17,382 bases of DNA from Fluviicola sp. (lineage in GTDB: Bacteria > Bacteroidota > Bacteroidia > Flavobacteriales_D > Crocinitomicaceae), in the NCBI RefSeq assembly GCF_030151805.1, contig NZ_JASLCN010000285.1:1-17382 (forward strand), in the 5' to 3' direction. Below, piece by piece: positions 14,805-17,382 of the stretch. Within the stretch, counting starts at the first letter, position 1. Every line of letters starts with the position of its first letter. Both the position numbers and the translations under genes were made by a program. The notes under the pieces were generated by a model that had not been told where the DNA came from, ran no database searches, and saw nothing but the letters and a program-made list of their open reading frames with translations.

Positions 14805-15629
14805 ATGGATTTTCAAACAACATTCATAACGCCTGAGATTAAATTGTCGTCTTACCAGGAAAAGCTCTGTACGACAGAGGTTCTGTTCGACCATCACATG
14901 CTGATCTGGTTCCTATCCGGTGAAACAAAAATTGTAAAAGCGGAAGCTACCTATTTGTTTAATCCGGGCGACATTTTTTTGATTCCCAGAAATCAGCTGG
15001 CAACCATTATTCTAACTCCGAAGGATGGTTTACCTCACAAATCTGTGGCGATGCATTTATCAACAGACCGGTTAAAGCGTTTCTACTCTAATCTTGACGT
15101 GCAGCGGAAGGGTACGCCAAGCAGAAGAATTCTTCGTTTCAACAATCATCCCTTACTCGAAAGTTGCCTGGCTTCCCTGATCCCGTATTTCGATCTGGAG
15201 GGAGCATTTCCAGAAGACATCGCATCTCTGAAAATTACGGAATCGATCAGTATTCTTCGGATCATTGACAAAAGTATTGACAGTCTCCTGGCCAATTTTG
15301 AAGAACCCGGAAAAATTGACCTGGTTACTTTCATGGAGAAGAATTACATGTTTAACATGCCATTGGAAAAATTCGGCTATCTGACGGGGCGTAGTTTAAC
15401 AACTTTCAAGCGTGACTTTCAAAAGGCTTTTGGATCTACTCCTCAGAAGTGGCTTACGGAAAAACGCCTGGAGCTTGCATATTACCAGTTTGTGGAGAAG
15501 AAAAAGAAACCGATTGATGTTTATTTTGAAGTTGGTTTTGAAAATCTATCTCATTTCTCTTTTGCCTTTAAAAAACAGTACGGCTACTCACCTTCGGTAC
15601 TCATTGAACGGCAGGCTTCAGGACGCTAA
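14805..15629 (+). CDS. AraC-family transcriptional regulator
   Basis: A 274-residue protein. The N-terminal part (about 20-100) resembles a cupin-like effector-binding domain (YLFNPGDIFLIPRNQLATI, residues 50-68, is the characteristic segment). The C-terminal part (175-268) is the double helix-turn-helix of AraC: LEKFGYLTGRSLTTFKRDFQ for the first and VYFEVGFENLSHFSFAFKKQ with YGYSPS for the second. It probably binds upstream of the SDR gene and acts as an activator, in line with the missing -33 element there. It is the second gene of the SDR operon, followed by a strong terminator. Confidence 0.92.
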   Translation: MDFQTTFITPEIKLSSYQEKLCTTEVLFDHHMLIWFLSGETKIVKAEATYLFNPGDIFLIPRNQLATIILTPKDGLPHKSVAMHLSTDRLKRFYSNLDVQRKGTPSRRILRFNNHPLLESCLASLIPYFDLEGAFPEDIASLKITESISILRIIDKSIDSLLANFEEPGKIDLVTFMEKNYMFNMPLEKFGYLTGRSLTTFKRDFQKAFGSTPQKWLTEKRLELAYYQFVEKKKKPIDVYFEVGFENLSHFSFAFKKQYGYSPSVLIERQASGR

Positions 15630-15697
15630 GTTTTCGATTGAGCGAAAACCGGGTATTCAAAGCAGAAGGCTTTGTAACTGATATTTGAATGAACCGG

Positions 15698-15730
15698 ATG
15701 CAGGAAGTAATTTCCTGCATTTTTTGTTTT
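15698..15730 (+). terminator. Rho-independent terminator of the SDR-AraC operon
   Basis: ATGCAGGAA (15698-15706) pairs perfectly with TTCCTGCAT (15712-15720) around a five-base loop, followed by TTTTTTGTTTT. It lies about 70 bases after the AraC stop. Confidence 0.85.
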
Positions 15731-15905
15731 AATGGATTTCACAAGTATGTAATGTGTTTTGATTTTAGGATTTCAAGGTCTCATTCCTTCCTGATTCCGG
15801 GAAACAAGGTCGAAGAGGGATTGAAAACGGCTGAAACGCCCTAAAACCGCATGTTAATTCTATAACATTTTAATACTGTATCCCACGGCAAACGCATCAA
15901 ATTTA

Positions 15906-16097
15906 ATGAAAATGGAAGGGAATGTAAAAGCGATTGATAGAATCAACGTAACCGAAGAAAAAAAGGCATTTAAGGCTTTACCAGAAATATCAAAAGACCT
16001 TACAAGGTACTTCGAAGGTCTTTCATGCGCTCAAGTAAAATTTATTTTACGGGAGTATGATTACGAATCTAATTCGATAATGGTTCTTACTGATTAG
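15906..16097 (+). CDS. Small hypothetical protein
   Basis: A 63-residue, charged, soluble protein with no signal peptide. An alternative ATG lies two codons later. The C-terminal half has LTRYFEGLSCAQVKFILREY, which looks like a helix-rich small domain (a common type of unassigned Bacteroidota small protein), but I cannot name a family. Its last 11 bases overlap the end of the minus-strand 58-residue ORF, so the two are convergent. It begins about 175 bases after the SDR-AraC terminator and no clear promoter is seen. Coding status is likely but not certain. Confidence 0.55.
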   Translation: MKMEGNVKAIDRINVTEEKKAFKALPEISKDLTRYFEGLSCAQVKFILREYDYESNSIMVLTD

Positions 16098-16263
16098 GTA
16101 ATAATTTTTGCAATACTTGAATTTCCCACACTAATTCTCTAGTGGAAATCTCATTCATGTATTTCAAAAACAATTCTAAATTGTTATCCGGGTTTAAATT
16201 GAATATTTTTTGAAAGTTTTCCTTAGCATTATTAAAATATTCTTCTTGATCCTTGAATTTCAT
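16087..16263 (-). CDS. Small hypothetical protein with duplicated 5' leader
   Basis: A 58-residue reading frame from ATG 16261-16263 to TAA 16087-16089. It is rich in charged and aromatic residues (KFKDQEEYFNNAKENFQKIF, then LELFLKYMNEIS and LVWEIQVLQKLL), suggesting amphipathic helices and no membrane segment. The 35 bases ending in its start codon are nearly identical to the leader of the 71-residue gene at 16523-16738, which strongly supports this being a real gene. It runs convergently into the 63-residue plus-strand ORF with an 11-base overlap. No family is recognised. Confidence 0.6.
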   Translation of the reverse strand: MKFKDQEEYFNNAKENFQKIFNLNPDNNLELFLKYMNEISTRELVWEIQVLQKLLPNQ

Positions 16264-16295
16264 ATTTCAGTGAATTAAAGTGAGTAACGAATATA
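16261..16295 (-). repeat. Leader repeat copy A (35 bp, ends in start codon)
   Basis: It is 33 of 35 identical to copy B at 16736-16770; the differences are at 16268 and 16285. Both copies are in the same orientation and each ends with the ATG of a small ORF. On the minus strand it opens with TATATTCG, which resembles a -7 box with one mismatch. Confidence 0.85.
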
Positions 16296-16300
16296 GTAAA

Positions 16301-16327
16301 AACAAAAAGCACCGAATGAACGGTGCT
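16301..16327 (-). terminator. Minus-strand rho-independent terminator between the two small-gene units
   Basis: AGCACCG (minus strand, 16327-16321) pairs with CGGTGCT (16314-16308) around a six-base loop and is followed on the minus strand by TTTTTGTTTTT. It should stop minus-strand transcription from the 71-residue gene and lies directly before leader copy A. On the plus strand it has no U-tract and sits 17 bases before the ATG at 16345. Confidence 0.75.
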
Positions 16328-16344
16328 GATTAAAATATAATGAA

Positions 16345-16551
16345 ATGGCAGGAACTAAAGAAGGTACAGAATATTTCAAATTTATTACGCATTATGATTC
16401 TGACGGAGATCTTTGCTCGTCCGAAATACTTGCCTCTTCGTGGGAAGAGGCTGAGCGTATATTGAAGCACAAAAAAGAAACCGAACGAGTAGTGGGATAT
16501 GATCCTGAAAAAGTACACGTGTTTACTTCAACAATTCATCCGTCCTCATAG
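16345..16551 (+). CDS. Small hypothetical protein
   Basis: A 68-residue, acidic, soluble protein with no signal peptide or membrane segment. The segment FITHYDSDGDLCSSEILASS followed by WEEAERIL reads as beta strands and one amphipathic helix of a compact domain, but I do not recognise a family. An ATG five bases upstream (16340) is in another frame. The last 29 bases overlap the 3' end of the minus-strand 71-residue gene, so the pair is convergent, as with the pair at 15906-16263. A hairpin ends 17 bases before the start. No promoter is clear. Confidence 0.6.
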   Translation: MAGTKEGTEYFKFITHYDSDGDLCSSEILASSWEEAERILKHKKETERVVGYDPEKVHVFTSTIHPSS

Positions 16552-16738
16552 AGGACACTTTTTCGTTTAATTCTATCAAATTCTTAACACATTCCATTCT
16601 CTCAGAGAAACCCTTATGAGATCTTCCAATGGTCATAGATCCTAGTTTTACTTCCCATACCCATTCGGAAGATTCATTTTGGTGTACATCGAATATTGGT
16701 CCTGATGTTAATACTATTTTTCTTACATCTTCGCTCAT
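16523..16738 (-). CDS. Small hypothetical protein, possibly distantly DUF1508/YegP-like
   Basis: A 71-residue soluble protein from ATG 16736-16738. WVWEVKLGSMTIGRSHKGFS followed by ERMECVKNLIELNEKV has the pattern of strand, strand, small loop and helix seen in YegP-like (DUF1508) domains, where the motif is W.W.L...NG..I..S.GY....  with a following helix, but the match is weak and made by eye. It starts 35 bases after the stop of the secreted protein gene, the intervening DNA being leader copy B, so it may be read as part of that transcript. It converges with the 68-residue plus-strand ORF with a 29-base overlap. Confidence 0.6.
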   Translation of the reverse strand: MSEDVRKIVLTSGPIFDVHQNESSEWVWEVKLGSMTIGRSHKGFSERMECVKNLIELNEKVSSMRTDELLK

Positions 16739-16770
16739 ATTTTAGTGAATTAAAGTGAGCAACGAATATA
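16736..16770 (-). repeat. Leader repeat copy B (35 bp, ends in start codon)
   Basis: It is near-identical to copy A at 16261-16295, 475 bases away and in the same orientation. It fills the whole gap between the stop of the 148-residue secreted protein gene and the 71-residue gene. Confidence 0.85.
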
Positions 16771-16773
16771 ACA

Positions 16774-17220
16774 CTATTCTTCTTTTTTAAGATATGGCAT
16801 ATACATGTAGTAGAGTATTCCAGCTTCGATATATGTAGGTGCATATCCCCCATCTCCGAATTGAATATAATCATAGTCTAGGGTGATCAATCCTACTTCT
16901 TCATGATATATTACATTGGCTTTCCCATAAATGGAATCCGCTATGACAAGCATTTTATCTAAAAGGAGAGAATCATCAAAATAAACTGTGATACCGTCTT
17001 CACAAAACGAATACTTTAACCCCGGTTGATTATATGTAACACATCCGGTTGTGTCAAAAACTGGAAGAGCTACCGTATAATAGGATTCATACCATTCAAT
17101 TGCAGTTCTTTTACTTCCGTTTATTGCAGCGGAGTAAGTCACATCGATAATGTCTTGTGCATCCTGGCTAAAAGATGTTGATGTCATCATCAGTGAAATT
17201 GATAGGATTAGTTTTTTCAT
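16774..17220 (-). CDS. Small secreted protein of unknown function
   Basis: A 148-residue protein from ATG 17218-17220, chosen because MKKLILSISLMMTSTSFSQ is a clear Sec signal peptide with likely cleavage before DAQ; a longer frame to 17301 would overlap the upstream gene. The mature part is about 129 residues, acidic and tyrosine-rich, with two cysteines (in TTGCVTYN and SFCEDG) that could form one disulfide. The tail has GDGGYAPTYIEAGILYYMYM. No known family is recognised. It starts two bases after the TAA of the gene cut by the right edge, so the two are very likely translated from one mRNA. Confidence 0.75.
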   Translation of the reverse strand: MKKLILSISLMMTSTSFSQDAQDIIDVTYSAAINGSKRTAIEWYESYYTVALPVFDTTGCVTYNQPGLKYSFCEDGITVYFDDSLLLDKMLVIADSIYGKANVIYHEEVGLITLDYDYIQFGDGGYAPTYIEAGILYYMYMPYLKKEE

Positions 17221-17222
17221 AA

Positions 17223-17382
17223 TTAAATAGTTGTAAGTTTGATTACGTATACTTTTCCAGTTTCGTACTGACGAATAGAAAAACTTATAAGTGTGGTCCA
17301 ACTTGGATGTACAAAAAATCTTGAGACTCCATCTGTTCTCTCTTCCTTGAAGTTGCTGATTGCATACTGGAGTATATTATTG
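17223..17382 (-). CDS. C-terminal end of a gene cut by the right window edge
   Basis: The minus-strand frame read from 17381 is open for 52 codons to TAA at 17223-17225, two bases before the ATG of the secreted protein. This near-contact arrangement is typical of an operon and supports coding. The visible residues (for example GVSRFFVHPSWTTLISFSIR and then QYETGKVYVIKLTTI) suggest the end of a beta-rich domain. No family can be named from this fragment, and the start lies outside the window. Confidence 0.55.
   Translation of the reverse strand, partial: NNILQYAISNFKEERTDGVSRFFVHPSWTTLISFSIRQYETGKVYVIKLTTI

Noticed and set aside
16087..16770. Integron-type cassette array with attC sites
   Set aside because: The shared leader does not contain the paired RYYYAAC/GTTRRRY core sites and no integrase is in the window.

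Overview
The window looks like chromosomal DNA of a member of the Bacteroidota, probably a Flavobacteriales-type organism. Three things suggest this: several intergenic regions carry TAnnTTTG boxes (the Bacteroidota -7 element, at 5623-5630, 5755-5762, 5860-5867, 13722-13729 and 719-726); signal peptides end in AQ/SQ followed by acidic residues; and start codons follow A-rich leaders without strong Shine-Dalgarno sequences. The species assignment is inference. No rRNA, tRNA, CRISPR array or transposase was seen.

Left region (1-5680, all minus strand). After a lipoprotein cut by the left edge, there is a six-gene block read right to left: an NrtR-type Nudix regulator, a divergent PRPP synthetase, a NADAR-family ADP-ribose N-glycosidase, a prolyl-4-hydroxylase-like 2OG-Fe(II) dioxygenase, a nucleoside 2-deoxyribosyltransferase-like protein and nicotinamide phosphoribosyltransferase (NadV). 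The logic is NAD salvage: Prs makes PRPP, NadV joins it to nicotinamide to give NMN, and the regulator is expected to sense ADP-ribose or a related NAD breakdown signal. The NADAR and deoxyribosyltransferase-like enzymes act, by family, on N-glycosidic bonds of NAD/ADP-ribose-like or nucleoside substrates. Two GTGT-N7-ACAC palindromes flank the promoter in front of the regulator and make a convincing operator pair. A hairpin terminator closes the block.

Middle region (5907-10658, plus strand). An HTH-plus-pentapeptide-repeat protein heads a DrrAB-like ABC exporter operon ended by a strong terminator. Next come a VOC/glyoxalase-like protein and a secreted S41-family peptidase.

Region 10683-15629. 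A secreted beta-lactamase-fold serine hydrolase and an outer-membrane beta-barrel protein form a minus-strand pair. Divergent from them, a short-chain dehydrogenase and an AraC-family regulator form a plus-strand pair with a terminator after it.

Right region (15900-17382). This is an AT-rich patch of small orphan genes. Two minus-strand small ORFs share an almost identical 35-bp leader ending in their start codon, and each runs convergently into, and overlaps, a small plus-strand ORF. A minus-strand terminator separates the two units. Upstream on the minus strand lie a small secreted protein and the tail of another gene cut by the right edge. This patch and the NAD block are the parts most deserving follow-up.
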